A stretch of 64,000 nt of DNA from Amycolatopsis rifamycinica (GTDB taxonomy: Bacteria; Actinomycetota; Actinomycetes; Mycobacteriales; Pseudonocardiaceae), in contig NZ_JMQI01000070.1 of assembly GCF_000695625.1 (NCBI RefSeq), positions 1 through 64,000 on the forward strand, read 5' to 3'. The translations under genes and the position numbers were made by a program. Every line of letters starts with the position of its first letter. Within the stretch, counting starts at the first letter, position 1. Below are positions 9,921 to 21,641 of the stretch, piece after piece. The notes beneath the pieces were generated by a model. It was not told the origin of the DNA. It ran no database searches and saw nothing but the letters and a program-made list of their open reading frames with translations.

Positions 9921-10406
9921 ATGGGCTTCGACAACACCGACGACGACGTCCGGGTCGAGCTCATGCGCGAGCTGAAGACCGCGTCCCAGCTCCAGCACGC
10001 CTGGATCATGCAAGCCTGGCAGCGCGAGCCCGGACTGCACCCGGCGGCCGCGATGCTGCTGTCCGACCTGGCGAAGAACGGCGAGACGCGGCCGTCCGAG
10101 CTGGCGAAACGCCGGTTCGTCGACCTTTCGGTGGTCAGCAGGCAGATCACCCAGCTGTCCGCGGCCGGGCTGATCGACCGCCGTCCCGCGCCCGAAGACG
10201 GCCGCGCGTCCCTGGTGAGCGTGTCCGAGAAGGGCCGGGCCGAGCTCGCCCGCTGGCGCGCCAACTACATCGAATTCATGGAGAAGGCGCTCGGCGACTG
10301 GGACGACGAGCGCGTCACCGACCTCACCGCGCGCCTGGCGGAGATGAACACCGATCTCCGCCGCGCCCTCGGCAGTGACGCCTGCCTGGCTGACACGACC
10401 AAGTGA
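9921..10406 (+). CDS. MarR family transcriptional regulator
   Basis: A 161-residue winged-helix regulator. The recognition helix and wing are visible at residues ~70-105 (VDLSVVSRQITQLSAAGL, then RRPAPEDGRASLVSVSEKG), flanked by dimerisation helices. MarR proteins usually repress a neighbouring transporter or enzyme gene until a small ligand binds. ATG follows an AAGGAGGT site at ideal spacing. Candidates for regulation are the MFS transporter 100 bases downstream and the divergent flavohaemoglobin. The 10407-10506 gap has no clear terminator. Confidence 0.9.
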   Translation: MGFDNTDDDVRVELMRELKTASQLQHAWIMQAWQREPGLHPAAAMLLSDLAKNGETRPSELAKRRFVDLSVVSRQITQLSAAGLIDRRPAPEDGRASLVSVSEKGRAELARWRANYIEFMEKALGDWDDERVTDLTARLAEMNTDLRRALGSDACLADTTK

Positions 10407-10506
10407 CACCAGGGCGGAAAGGCCCACCGCAAGTGTCCTTCGGTCCTGGGGAAAGTGTCCGTTCGGTCCTGACTTGACGGCGTTCGCCCGGGTTAACGTC
10501 GGTGGG

Positions 10507-11694
10507 GTGACGCGTGACCGGGTCGCGCTGCTGAGCGCGCTGGGGATCGACAACTTCGGCTCAGGTCTGTTCCTCCCGTTGGGGCTGGTCTACGTGACGC
10601 AGGTGGTCGGCGTGCCGCTGGCCGTGGCCGGCACCGCCGTCACCCTGGGTGCCGTCGGCGGGCTCGTGGTGCCGCCGCTCGCCGGCCGGCTCGTCGACCG
10701 CGTCGGGCCGCGGACCGTGGTGATCGGCGCCCAGCTGCTGCAGGCCGGGGGTATCGGGGCGTACCTCGTCGCCACCAGCGCGGGCCCGGTGGTGGTCGCC
10801 GCCGTCCTGCTGTCCGCCGGCCAGCAGCTCTTCTACAGCTCCCTGTTCGTGCTCATCGCCGACGTCGCGGGGGACGGCCCGAAGGACCGGCCGTTCGCCG
10901 AAGTGGGGATGGTGCGGGCCGCTTCCTTCGGCCTGGGCGGGCTCGCGGCGGCGGCGCTGCTGACGTGGCTCGGGAACGCCGGCTACGTCATCGCGCTCGC
11001 CGTGGACGCGCTGACGTTCTTCGCGGCCGCGTCGATCCTCGTCTTCTTCGTCCGGCTCGCCCGGCCGCACCGGCCGGTCCGCGAACGGTCGGTGCGCGTG
11101 CTGCGCGACCGGCCGTACCTCGCCCTCATCCTGTTCAGCGGGCTCTTCGGGCTTTCGCTGGACTTCTTCCTGATCGGCACCCCGGTGTTCGTGCTCGACC
11201 GGCTGCACGGCCCGGTCTGGCTGCCGGGGGCGATCCTCGCCCTGCTGACCGTGCTCACCAGTCTCGGCGGCACGCTCGCGCTGCGGCTCACCGCCCGGCT
11301 GACGCGGATCGCGGCGATGCGCGTCGGCTCGGCGCTGTTCTGCGCGTGGTGCCTGGTCAGCCTGGGCGTGCTGCTCGTGCCCGAGGACTGGCGGGTGGTG
11401 TACCTGCTGGTGTCGACGCTGGTGTTCGCCGCCGGCGACCTGGTCTTCGGGCCGAGGTCGGGGGCGCTCGCCGAGGCCGCGGCACCACCGGTCGCCCGCG
11501 GTCGTTATCTCGCTGCCTACCAGTACGCGTTCACTGTGGCGCAGGTGATTTCGCCGGCCGTGGTGGCCCTGTTCTCGGTCGCGGACTGGTTACCCTGGGT
11601 GCTGGTCGGGGCGTGCGCGGGCCTCGCCGTGGCCGGGCTCGGCATGCTCGGCTCGCGGTTGCCGGCGAACGCGGTCGCACCCGGACGAAGTTGA
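10507..11694 (+). CDS. MFS transporter
   Basis: A 395-residue major facilitator with about 12 hydrophobic segments. The loop between helices 2 and 3 has the family pattern in AGRLVDRVGPR (~residue 60). No substrate can be assigned; the adjacent MarR gene suggests drug or small-molecule efflux. The GTG at 10507 is preferred to in-frame ATG 10375, which would add a polar 44-residue stretch overlapping the MarR gene. The stop codon lies inside the HspR operator of clpB. Confidence 0.85.
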   Translation: MTRDRVALLSALGIDNFGSGLFLPLGLVYVTQVVGVPLAVAGTAVTLGAVGGLVVPPLAGRLVDRVGPRTVVIGAQLLQAGGIGAYLVATSAGPVVVAAVLLSAGQQLFYSSLFVLIADVAGDGPKDRPFAEVGMVRAASFGLGGLAAAALLTWLGNAGYVIALAVDALTFFAAASILVFFVRLARPHRPVRERSVRVLRDRPYLALILFSGLFGLSLDFFLIGTPVFVLDRLHGPVWLPGAILALLTVLTSLGGTLALRLTARLTRIAAMRVGSALFCAWCLVSLGVLLVPEDWRVVYLLVSTLVFAAGDLVFGPRSGALAEAAAPPVARGRYLAAYQYAFTVAQVISPAVVALFSVADWLPWVLVGACAGLAVAGLGMLGSRLPANAVAPGRS

Positions 11695-11710
11695 GCGGAA
11701 CAGACTCAAG
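11690..11710. promoter_or_regulatory. HspR operator (HAIR) of clpB
   Basis: GTTGAGC-N7-ACTCAAG, with the right arm fully matching the HAIR consensus and the left arm identical to the dnaK-operon site. It is 80 bases upstream of clpB and contains the stop codon (11692-11694) of the upstream MFS gene. HspR control of clpB is established in Streptomyces. Confidence 0.88.
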
Positions 11711-11789
11711 TTTCCGTGCGTTAGAGAGGGTGACGGGTCACGTTCAGGCCTGTCACCAGTACTTCGCAGTACCGAGCATGAGGTGAGGG

Positions 11790-14387
<2,598 letters not shown>

Positions 14388-14392
14388 CTGTT

Positions 14393-14426
14393 CGTGAAGG
14401 CCACCTCGCTCGAGGTGGCCTTCACG
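14393..14426 (+). terminator. clpB terminator
   Basis: Perfect inverted repeat of 16 bp per arm (14393-14408 and 14411-14426) with a 2-base centre, starting 6 bases after the clpB stop. The arms read GTGAAGGCCACCTCG; a related stem precedes the gene at 62909. Confidence 0.85.
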
Positions 14427-14548
14427 GCTGTCCACAGTGGTTCGTGCCGATTTGTCGACCCGGAACCGCGGAAAATGCTCCGAATGGGCCCGGCGACACG
14501 GGGACCGGCGATCATCCCTCCGGCGTAACAGGCGATACCCTGGCCGTC

Positions 14549-15331
14549 GTGGGTATTCCGGCGTGGATCTGGTTCGTCATCGCGGCCGTCGCCCTGGTGG
14601 CGGGGCTGGGGTTGCTCGCGGCCGACCGGGCGAAGGAGGGCTCGCGCAACCGCGAGCGAATGCGGTGGGCGCAGTTGCGCGGCTGGCAGTTCGTCGAGGA
14701 GGACGAGCGCCTGCCGCAGCAGTGGTCGAACGGCGCCATCGGCTACTTCGGCGCGGACGCGGCCGTGAACGTCGTGGCGGGTTCGACTTTCACCTCCGAC
14801 GGCCGCCGCCCGGTGTTCATCTTCGACATCGAGACCGAGGGCCAGATCCCCGCGGTCGTGGTCGCGGTGCGCTGCAACAAGAAGCACCGCATCCCGATCG
14901 AGATGTGGCTGTCCAGCGTCCCGTTCCAGCGCGCGGACATGCCCGAGATGCTCGGCCCGATCGGCGCCCGCTACGCCTTCGCGGACGACGCGGAGGGTGC
15001 CCGCGTGGTGATCACGCAGGAGCTCGTCGACGCGGCGGACCAGCTCGGCGGCGACGTCGGCGTGGCCTGGCTGGAGAACGAGTGGGTGCTGGCCAGCGTG
15101 GTCCCGACGGCGGGCCCGTCCCGCCTCGAGCGCCTGCTGCGCGACCTGGGCGAGATCGCGGACATCGTCGACCCGTTCGACGAGGACTACGAGGCGGGCC
15201 GCCACCAGGCGAGCGCCCCGGTCCCGTCCGAGGCGACGGCGCCGGCCGCCCCGGCCCCGGTTGCCCCGGCGGCGGGGACGCCGGTCCCGCCGCCGCCCGC
15301 GGACGTCGAGCCGAAGCCGAGCGAGAACTAG
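14549..15331 (+). CDS. Membrane-anchored protein of unknown function
   Basis: A 260-residue protein with one N-terminal transmembrane helix (residues ~4-24, IPAWIWFVIAAVALVAGLGL), a soluble mixed alpha/beta domain (~45-205) and an Ala/Pro-rich disordered tail (~210-260). No catalytic motif is recognised. The GTG at 14549 is chosen because it starts directly before the helix; upstream in-frame codons are polar and unlike coding sequence. A TACCCT box about 10 bases upstream would make a very short leader. It ends in a CTAG shared with the convergent gene. Confidence 0.7.
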   Translation: MGIPAWIWFVIAAVALVAGLGLLAADRAKEGSRNRERMRWAQLRGWQFVEEDERLPQQWSNGAIGYFGADAAVNVVAGSTFTSDGRRPVFIFDIETEGQIPAVVVAVRCNKKHRIPIEMWLSSVPFQRADMPEMLGPIGARYAFADDAEGARVVITQELVDAADQLGGDVGVAWLENEWVLASVVPTAGPSRLERLLRDLGEIADIVDPFDEDYEAGRHQASAPVPSEATAPAAPAPVAPAAGTPVPPPPADVEPKPSEN

Positions 15332-16257
15332 AAGCCGAGCAACCGCTGGTCGAGGACGCTGAGCGACCCCGACCGGTCGAGGGTGCCGCGCACCGACGTC
15401 GTGCCGCCTTCCGCGTGGACCACGTGGTCCACGCCGAGGTCGCCGCGGATCGAACCCGCCGGGCCGGCCGGGCCGAGGGACTGGCTCGTCTTCGCCAGGC
15501 CCCACGCCGGGCCCAGCTGGCCGCCTGCTTCGTGGCTCTGGCCCAGGTCCAGGACGCCGGTGAGCTGGCCGGTCGCGTGCTGTTCGGACGTCGCGCCGAT
15601 CGCGCCGAGGCGGCCGATGTCGACCGCCTGGCCGGATGACCGGCGGGCCGACACCGCGCTCCGGAGGTCGCCGGCGAAGCTCCCTTGCAGGCCGGTGTCC
15701 AGCTGTTCCGCGTTCTGGCTCAGCACGTCGACGCCGTCGGCCGGCCAGATGCCGTGGGTCATGCCTTCGCCGGCGCCGATCCGGTGGCCGGCGCCGCCGC
15801 CGAGGGGCGAGAGCGACAGGTTCCGGGAGGCGCCTTGGCCGAGCTGCTGGTAGTTCGCGGAGACCGCGCGGACGCCGGCCCAGCCCACGGTGTGGCGGCC
15901 GGCGCGGGCGAACGACTCGGTTTCCTGCGAGGCGGCCCACGTGCCCGTCTGCCACTCGTTCCGGCGGGTGACCGCGGACTCGGCCAGGTCGTGCGTGAGC
16001 AGCGCGCCGGCGACCTCCTTCGCCAGGAAGTCGTGGCGGCTCGCGGTCAGCGTCTCGCGGATCACCGACGACCCGTCTTCACCCGACGTCGAGACGTCAC
16101 GCCGGAACGTGCCGGCGTCGCGGTGGTCGAGGGGCAGCGTCAGCTCGGCCGGGGTCGCGAGCGCCGCGGCGGGGGCCGCGAAGAGCAGCGCGACGGGCGC
16201 CGCGCCCGCGGCGACCTTGGGCAGGTAGCCGCCTTTGCGCCTGCTGTGCTTACCCAT
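15328..16257 (-). CDS. Secreted protein of unknown function
   Basis: A 309-residue exported protein. The signal peptide (residues 1-35) has a basic start MGKHSRRKGGYLPK, a hydrophobic core and an ALA cleavage site. The mature part is rich in Gly, Ser, Thr and Leu with loosely repeated short blocks and no cysteines; no domain is recognised. It may be a cell-surface or matrix protein, but nothing shows this directly. It converges on the 14549 gene with overlapping TAG stops and faces the divergent SDR gene. Confidence 0.72.
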   Translation of the reverse strand: MGKHSRRKGGYLPKVAAGAAPVALLFAAPAAALATPAELTLPLDHRDAGTFRRDVSTSGEDGSSVIRETLTASRHDFLAKEVAGALLTHDLAESAVTRRNEWQTGTWAASQETESFARAGRHTVGWAGVRAVSANYQQLGQGASRNLSLSPLGGGAGHRIGAGEGMTHGIWPADGVDVLSQNAEQLDTGLQGSFAGDLRSAVSARRSSGQAVDIGRLGAIGATSEQHATGQLTGVLDLGQSHEAGGQLGPAWGLAKTSQSLGPAGPAGSIRGDLGVDHVVHAEGGTTSVRGTLDRSGSLSVLDQRLLGF

Positions 16258-16326
16258 GCGGCGGACGATACTTCCCCGCCCAATCGAACGCACGTCCACC
16301 CGTGACCAGCGAGTATGTTCACCCAC

Positions 16327-17094
16327 ATGACCACCACCGCTCTCATAACGGGCGCCACCGCGGGCATCGGCGCGCAGTTCGCGCGCACGCTCGCCGCCGA
16401 AAAGCACGACCTGGTGCTCGTCGCCCGCGACACCGCGCGACTGGAGGCCTACGCCGCTGAGCTGCGGGAAAAGCACGGCGTCGCCGTCGAGGTGCCCCCC
16501 GCCGATCTGTCCGAAGTGGACGGCCGGACGGCGGTCGAGGAGCGGCTCGCCGCCGGGCCCGTCGACCTCCTGGTGAATAACGCCGGCTTCGGGCTGAACG
16601 GCGACTTCTGGACCATTCCGCCGGACGCGCTGCAGCGCCAGCTCGACGTCAACGTCACCGCCGTCCTGCGGCTCACCCGGGCCGTGCTGCCCGGCATGAT
16701 CGAGCGCGGTCACGGCGAAATCATCCAGGTCAGCAGCGTGGCGGGGTTCTTCAGCGGCCGCGGTTCGACGTACACGGCCAGCAAGAACTGGGTCACCTCC
16801 TTCACCGAAGGCATCGCCGCGTCGCTGCCCAAGGGCGTCCGGATGATGGCCCTGTGCCCCGGCTTCACGGCGACTGAGTTCCACGAACGGGCCGGCATCG
16901 GCAAATCCGGTCCGAAATTCGCCTGGTTGGGTGTCGAACAGGTGGTCAACGAGGCCCTCGCGGACCTGCGCCGCGGAAAGGTGATCTCCGTGCCGAGCCT
17001 GCAGTACAAGGCCGTCGTCGCGATCGGCGGCCTCCTGCCACGCGCGGTGCTGCGCCGGATCAGCGGCGGCTTCGGCGGCAAGGGCCGCACCTGA
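16327..17094 (+). CDS. Short-chain dehydrogenase/reductase
   Basis: A 255-residue classical-type SDR. The NAD(P) loop is TGATAGIG (~residue 8), the NNAG motif is at ~86, the catalytic Ser is in VSSVAG (~138), and the Tyr and Lys are in YTASK (~151-155). The substrate is unknown. It resembles the DltE-like subgroup with a basic C-terminus. ATG 16327 is preferred over ATG 16315 because the Rossmann fold starts immediately after it. Monocistronic by position. Confidence 0.88.
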   Translation: MTTTALITGATAGIGAQFARTLAAEKHDLVLVARDTARLEAYAAELREKHGVAVEVPPADLSEVDGRTAVEERLAAGPVDLLVNNAGFGLNGDFWTIPPDALQRQLDVNVTAVLRLTRAVLPGMIERGHGEIIQVSSVAGFFSGRGSTYTASKNWVTSFTEGIAASLPKGVRMMALCPGFTATEFHERAGIGKSGPKFAWLGVEQVVNEALADLRRGKVISVPSLQYKAVVAIGGLLPRAVLRRISGGFGGKGRT

Positions 17095-17191
17095 GCTTTC
17101 CCGGGAACACTCGGGAGTAGGGCTGTCCCTACCCGGAAGACGCACGTGCGCACCAGGGTGATCGGTGGGGTGGCTCAATAGCGTTTCGCCC

Positions 17192-17947
17192 ATGACAACT
17201 GGGTGGCACGAGGCAGCCGACGCGGTCCGGCTGGAGGCCGTGCGCAAGGAGTACGGCAAGGGCGTGGTCGCGCTGGACGGCGTTTCGATCGCGTTCCCGC
17301 GCGGCGGGTTCACCGCGGTGATGGGCCCGTCCGGCTCCGGCAAGAGCACGTTCCTGCACTGCGCGGCCGGCCTCGACCGGCCCACGTCCGGCCGCGTCGT
17401 GCTCGACGGCCAGGACCTCGACGGCAAGAACGAGACCTACCTGACGAAGCTGCGGCGCGACCGCGTCGGCTTCGTCTTCCAGGCGTTCAACCTGCTCCCG
17501 GCGCTGACGGTCGAGCAGAACGTCGTGCTGCCGCTGCAGCTGGCCGGCAAGCGCCCCGACAAGCGGCTCGTGGCGCGGATCCTCACCCACGTCGGGCTCG
17601 ACGGGCGCCGCAAGCACCTGCCCGGGCAGCTCTCCGGCGGTCAGCAGCAGCGCGTCGCCATCGCCCGCGCCCTGATCACCAGTCCCGCCGTGCTGTTCGC
17701 CGACGAGCCGACCGGCGCCCTCGACACCCGCACCGCCGCGGAGGTGCTCGGCCTGCTGCGCGACTCCGTCCGGTCGTCGGGCCAGACGGTGATCATGGTG
17801 ACGCACGACCCGGTCGCCGCCTCCTTCGCCGACGACGTCGTGTTCCTGGCCGACGGCCGGATCGCCGGGCGGCTCGCGCGGCCGACCGCCGAAGCCGTCG
17901 CCGAGCGGTTGACCCACCTGGGGGCATGGGGCCGGGTGGCGGCCTGA
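17192..17947 (+). CDS. ABC transporter ATP-binding protein (MacB/LolD type)
   Basis: A 251-residue ATPase with Walker A GPSGSGKST (~residue 47), Q-loop VFQAFNLLPAL, signature LSGGQQQR (~146) and Walker B VLFADEPTGALD. This matches the LolD/MacB group that drives FtsX-like permeases. Its stop overlaps the permease start (TGATG), so the two form one transporter. Substrates of such actinobacterial pairs (peptides, lipids, antibiotics) cannot be told from sequence. Confidence 0.93.
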   Translation: MTTGWHEAADAVRLEAVRKEYGKGVVALDGVSIAFPRGGFTAVMGPSGSGKSTFLHCAAGLDRPTSGRVVLDGQDLDGKNETYLTKLRRDRVGFVFQAFNLLPALTVEQNVVLPLQLAGKRPDKRLVARILTHVGLDGRRKHLPGQLSGGQQQRVAIARALITSPAVLFADEPTGALDTRTAAEVLGLLRDSVRSSGQTVIMVTHDPVAASFADDVVFLADGRIAGRLARPTAEAVAERLTHLGAWGRVAA

Positions 17948-20394
17948 TGTTCAAGCTGGCACTGCGGACCCTCCGCCTGCGCAAGGGCGGCTTCCTGGCG
18001 ACGTTCGTCGCCGTGTTCTTCGGCGCGCTGGTGGTCTCGGCGTGCGGCGGCCTGATGGAGACCGGCATCCGGTCGGAGACGCCGGTGCAGCGGCTCGCCA
18101 CGGCTCCGATCGTGGTCGGCGGGCAGCAGACGCTCGAGCTGCCGAAGGAGGACCCGGCGTCCCTCGACGCCGACGACAAGCACAAGTTCGAGAACGCGAC
18201 CCTGCCCGAGCGGGTCCGGCTCGACGCGGGCCTGGCCGATCGGCTGCGCGCGGTCCCGGGCGTCACGAAGGTGGTCGGCGAGGTCAGCTTCCCGGCGCGG
18301 ATCGGGGCCGCGAGCGCGCTGGGGCACGCCTGGGATTCCGCCGTTCTGACGCCGTACGCGCTGGAGGGCACCGCCCCGAAGCCCGGCGAAGTCGTCGTCG
18401 ACGCCGGGCTCGGGCTCGCCGTCGGGGACACGCTGCCGGTCGCCGCGCACGGCAGCGTCAGCCCGTTCCGGATCTCCGGGATCGCCCAGGCGCCGCAGGC
18501 CATGCGGGACTCGGCCGTGTTCTTCGCTCCTTCGGACGCCGAACGGCTGTCCGGGCACCCGGGCCGCTTCGACACCATCGGCGTCTTCGGCGGTGACGTC
18601 GCCGCCGTGATCGCGGCCGTCGGGGACGCCGGGGTCGTGGCGACCGGCGTCGACCGCGGCGCCTTCGAGTTCCCCGAGACGGGCAAGGGCGGCGAAAACC
18701 TGATCGTGCTGGCCGCCGTGTCGGGCGGCCTCTCGGCGATGGTCATGGTGTTCGTCGTGGCGGGCACGCTGACGCTGTCGACGCAGCAGCGCCAACGCGA
18801 ACTCGCCCTGCTGCGCGCGATCGGCACCACCCCGCGCCAGCTGCGGCGGATGGTGCTCGGCGAGGCGCTCGTCGTCGGGCTGCTCGCGGTCGGCGCCGCC
18901 GTGGTGCTCGGCCCGGTGCTCGGTGAGTGGCTGTTCGGCCGGCTCGCGGAGCACCAGGTCGTCCCGGACGTGCTGCGGTACGAGCAGGGCTGGGTGCCGG
19001 CGGTGGTCGCCGCGGGCGCGTCGCTGCTGGCCGTCGTGGGTGCTTCCTTCGTGGCGGGACGGCGTGCTTCGCGGATCCGCCCGACCGAGGCGCTCGCCGA
19101 AGCCGCCGTGGAGCGGCGCTGGCTGACGCCGATCCGGCTGGTCACCGCGATCCTGTGCTTCGCGGGCGGGACGGCGCTGGGCATCGTCACGGTCGCGGTG
19201 ATGACCGGCCCGGTCGCGGCCAGCACGGCCGGTCCGGCGGTGATGCTGTGGGCGTTCGGGCTGGCGGCGATCAGCCCCGGCGTGACGAAGCTGGTGGCCT
19301 CCCTGCTGACCTGGCCGGTGCACGCGCTCACCGGCGTCAACGGCCGGGTCGCGCTGCGCAACACACGCGTCGGCGCGGTCCGGGCGGCCGGGGCGGTCAC
19401 CCCGATCATGCTCGCGGTCGGCATCGCGACCGCCAACATCTACCTGCAGACCACCCAGGAAGCCGTCTCGAACCAGGCCTACACCGAGGACCTGCGCGCG
19501 GACGCGGTCGTCGGCTCGGCCGGCGGGCTCGACCCGGCGGTGCTGGGCCGGGTCAGGGCGCTGCCGGAGGTCGCGGGCGCGTCCGAGTACGTCACGAGCA
19601 CGGTGTTCGTCGAGAAGCCGTTCGACTCGGGCCAGAACGACGACGGCCGGCCCGCGCTCGGCGTCAGCGAGCTGACCGGGAACGCCGTCGAGGTGCCGTC
19701 GACGCTCGGCCACCACGTCGGCGACACGCTGTCGCTGCGGCTCGGCGACGGCACGCCGGTGGACGTGCGGGTCACCGCCGTCGTCGATCAGCGTCCCGGG
19801 TTCGAAAAGCTGGTCCTGCCCGCCGGACTGCTGGCCCCGCACACGACGCTCGGGCTCGCCCCGCAGTTGCTGGTCAACGCCGCTCCCGGCGTCGACGCGG
19901 CGACGCTGACTTCGCGCCTTCGCGCGGCGACCGCCGGGCTGCCGGTGTTCGTCGGCGACCGCGGCACGCTGATCGCGGCGCACGCGAAGGGCAACGAGGT
20001 CGGCGCCTGGGTCAACTACCTGCTCGTCGGGATGATCATCGCGTACACGGTGATCTCCGTGGTGAACACGCTGGTGACGGCCACCGCGCGGCGCCGGCGC
20101 GAGTTCGGGGTGCAGCGGCTGAGCGGCTTCACCCGCGGGCAGGTGCTGCGCATGGCCGGCGTCGAAGGCGGCCTGATCGCGGCCATCGCGGTGCTGCTCG
20201 GGACGCTCGTCGCGGCGGGGGCGATCGTGCCGTTCTGCCTTGTGGTGACCGGGACGCCGCTGCCGTCGGGTCCGGTGACGATCTACCTGGCCGTGCTCGC
20301 GATCGCCGTGGTGCTCTCGCTCTCGGCGATCCTGGTGCCGGCGTGGGCCGCCACGCGCGGGCGTGCGGTCGATGCCACATCCGTCGGTGAATGA
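17947..20394 (+). CDS. FtsX-like ABC transporter permease
   Basis: An 815-residue membrane protein made of two FtsX-type halves. It has an N-terminal helix (~15-37), a large extracytoplasmic domain (~40-245), a three-helix block (~250-400), two further helices (~405-470), a second extracytoplasmic domain (~500-665) and a final three-helix block (~680-800). This ten-helix layout is usual for actinobacterial MacB-like permeases. The ATG overlaps the ATPase stop. Probable export or mechanotransmission role with the 17192 gene. Confidence 0.9.
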   Translation: MFKLALRTLRLRKGGFLATFVAVFFGALVVSACGGLMETGIRSETPVQRLATAPIVVGGQQTLELPKEDPASLDADDKHKFENATLPERVRLDAGLADRLRAVPGVTKVVGEVSFPARIGAASALGHAWDSAVLTPYALEGTAPKPGEVVVDAGLGLAVGDTLPVAAHGSVSPFRISGIAQAPQAMRDSAVFFAPSDAERLSGHPGRFDTIGVFGGDVAAVIAAVGDAGVVATGVDRGAFEFPETGKGGENLIVLAAVSGGLSAMVMVFVVAGTLTLSTQQRQRELALLRAIGTTPRQLRRMVLGEALVVGLLAVGAAVVLGPVLGEWLFGRLAEHQVVPDVLRYEQGWVPAVVAAGASLLAVVGASFVAGRRASRIRPTEALAEAAVERRWLTPIRLVTAILCFAGGTALGIVTVAVMTGPVAASTAGPAVMLWAFGLAAISPGVTKLVASLLTWPVHALTGVNGRVALRNTRVGAVRAAGAVTPIMLAVGIATANIYLQTTQEAVSNQAYTEDLRADAVVGSAGGLDPAVLGRVRALPEVAGASEYVTSTVFVEKPFDSGQNDDGRPALGVSELTGNAVEVPSTLGHHVGDTLSLRLGDGTPVDVRVTAVVDQRPGFEKLVLPAGLLAPHTTLGLAPQLLVNAAPGVDAATLTSRLRAATAGLPVFVGDRGTLIAAHAKGNEVGAWVNYLLVGMIIAYTVISVVNTLVTATARRRREFGVQRLSGFTRGQVLRMAGVEGGLIAAIAVLLGTLVAAGAIVPFCLVVTGTPLPSGPVTIYLAVLAIAVVLSLSAILVPAWAATRGRAVDATSVGE

Positions 20395-20421
20395 ACCCGG
20401 CCGTGTGTAAGACTCTCGGCC

Positions 20422-20985
20422 GTGGCGAACCCCGGGTTGGATCAAGCGGCGAAACTCGAACTGGCCAGGCTGGTCACCGATCTTTCCGTGGTGCACGGAA
20501 AAGTGACCCTGGCGTCCGGCAAGGAAGCCGACTACTACATCGACCTCCGGCGGGCGACCCTGCACCACGCGGCCGCGCCGCTGATCGGCAAGCTCCTGCG
20601 CCAGCTCACGGCGGACTGGGACTACGTGGCGGCCGGCGGCCTGACGCTCGGCGCCGACCCGGTGGCGCTGGCGATGCTGCACTCCGCGGCGAACGACGGG
20701 GTCGTGCTGGACGCGTTCGTGGTCCGCAAGGCGGTCAAGGAGCACGGCATGCAGCGGCGCATCGAGGGCATGGAGGTCCGCGGCCAGCGCGTGCTGGCGG
20801 TCGAGGACACGTCCACGACCGGCGGCAGCGTCCTGACGGCGGTCGAGGCCCTGCGCGAAGCGGGCGCGAACGTCATCGGCGTCGCGACGGTCGTCGACCG
20901 TGACACCGGCGCGCGTGAGGCGATCGAGAAGGAAGGCCTCGAGTACCGGTACGTCCTCGGCAAGGACGACCTCGGCCTCGACTGA
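20422..20985 (+). CDS. pyrE: Orotate phosphoribosyltransferase
   Basis: A 187-residue enzyme that makes orotidine monophosphate from orotate and PRPP in pyrimidine synthesis. The PRPP-binding motif VLAVEDTSTTGGSVLTAVEA is at residues ~124-143, and SGKEADYYIDLR (~32-43) is the substrate loop. Start is GTG. Close placement to clpB and a SpoU methyltransferase matches the mycobacterial pyrE neighbourhood. A hairpin at 20990-21021 follows. Confidence 0.96.
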   Translation: MANPGLDQAAKLELARLVTDLSVVHGKVTLASGKEADYYIDLRRATLHHAAAPLIGKLLRQLTADWDYVAAGGLTLGADPVALAMLHSAANDGVVLDAFVVRKAVKEHGMQRRIEGMEVRGQRVLAVEDTSTTGGSVLTAVEALREAGANVIGVATVVDRDTGAREAIEKEGLEYRYVLGKDDLGLD

Positions 20986-20989
20986 GCAC

Positions 20990-21021
20990 CACCGGGGCGG
21001 ATCCGCGGATTCGCCCCGGTG
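20990..21021 (+). terminator. pyrE terminator
   Basis: Inverted repeat of 15 bases per arm (20990-21004 with 21007-21021), one G-U pair in RNA, centred on GC, starting 5 bases after the pyrE stop. Confidence 0.75.
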
Positions 21022-21089
21022 ACCACCGTCACCGACAATCACCGCGTGACGTTCTCCCCGCCCCGGTGTCCTCCCCGTGAGGAGGTGCC

Positions 21090-21641
21090 GTGACGACGAC
21101 CACGCCGCTCGACGACGTCACGCTCGTCGGCCGGGCGCGGGACGGCGACGTCCGGGCGTACGAACAGCTCGTGCTGCGCTACCAGGGCCCGATGTTCCGG
21201 CTCGCCGTCAGGCTGCTCGCCCACCGCGGCGACGCCGAGGACGTCGTGCAGGAGGTGTTCCTCAACGCCTGGCGCAAGCTCGGCCAGCTCACCGAGGACG
21301 CCGCGTTCGTCGGCTGGCTCTACCGGGCCACCACGAACCGCTGCCTCAACGCGATCCGCGCGCGCAGGCCCCGGGCCGACGTCGACCTCGACACCGCGGA
21401 GTCGCCGCGGGCCGACCTCCAGCCGGAACGGGCCGCCCAGGTGAGCGGTCAGCTCGCGGCGTTGAACGCGGCACTGGCGCAGCTGACTCCCGAGCAGCGG
21501 GCGTGCTGGCTGCTGCGGGAAGTGCACGGCCGGTCCTACGACGAGATCGGCGAAATCGTCGGCGCCAACGCGACGGCCGTCCGCGGCCGGATCGCGCGCG
21601 CCCGGGCCCAGCTGGCGGAGGTGATGAAGCCGTGGCGATGA
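21090..21641 (+). CDS. ECF RNA polymerase sigma factor
   Basis: A 183-residue sigma-70 factor of the extracytoplasmic function type. Region 2 spans ~residues 25-95 (DAEDVVQEVFLNAWRKL is the -10 recognition part) and region 4 is ~125-175 (LTPEQRACWLLREVHGRSYDEIGEIVG, a helix-turn-helix). GTG start behind a strong GAGGAGGTG site. Its stop overlaps the next gene by ATGA, and that gene has a zinc-binding anti-sigma motif, so the pair is a sigma/anti-sigma module, here joined to Asp23-like envelope genes. Confidence 0.92.
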   Translation: MTTTTPLDDVTLVGRARDGDVRAYEQLVLRYQGPMFRLAVRLLAHRGDAEDVVQEVFLNAWRKLGQLTEDAAFVGWLYRATTNRCLNAIRARRPRADVDLDTAESPRADLQPERAAQVSGQLAALNAALAQLTPEQRACWLLREVHGRSYDEIGEIVGANATAVRGRIARARAQLAEVMKPWR

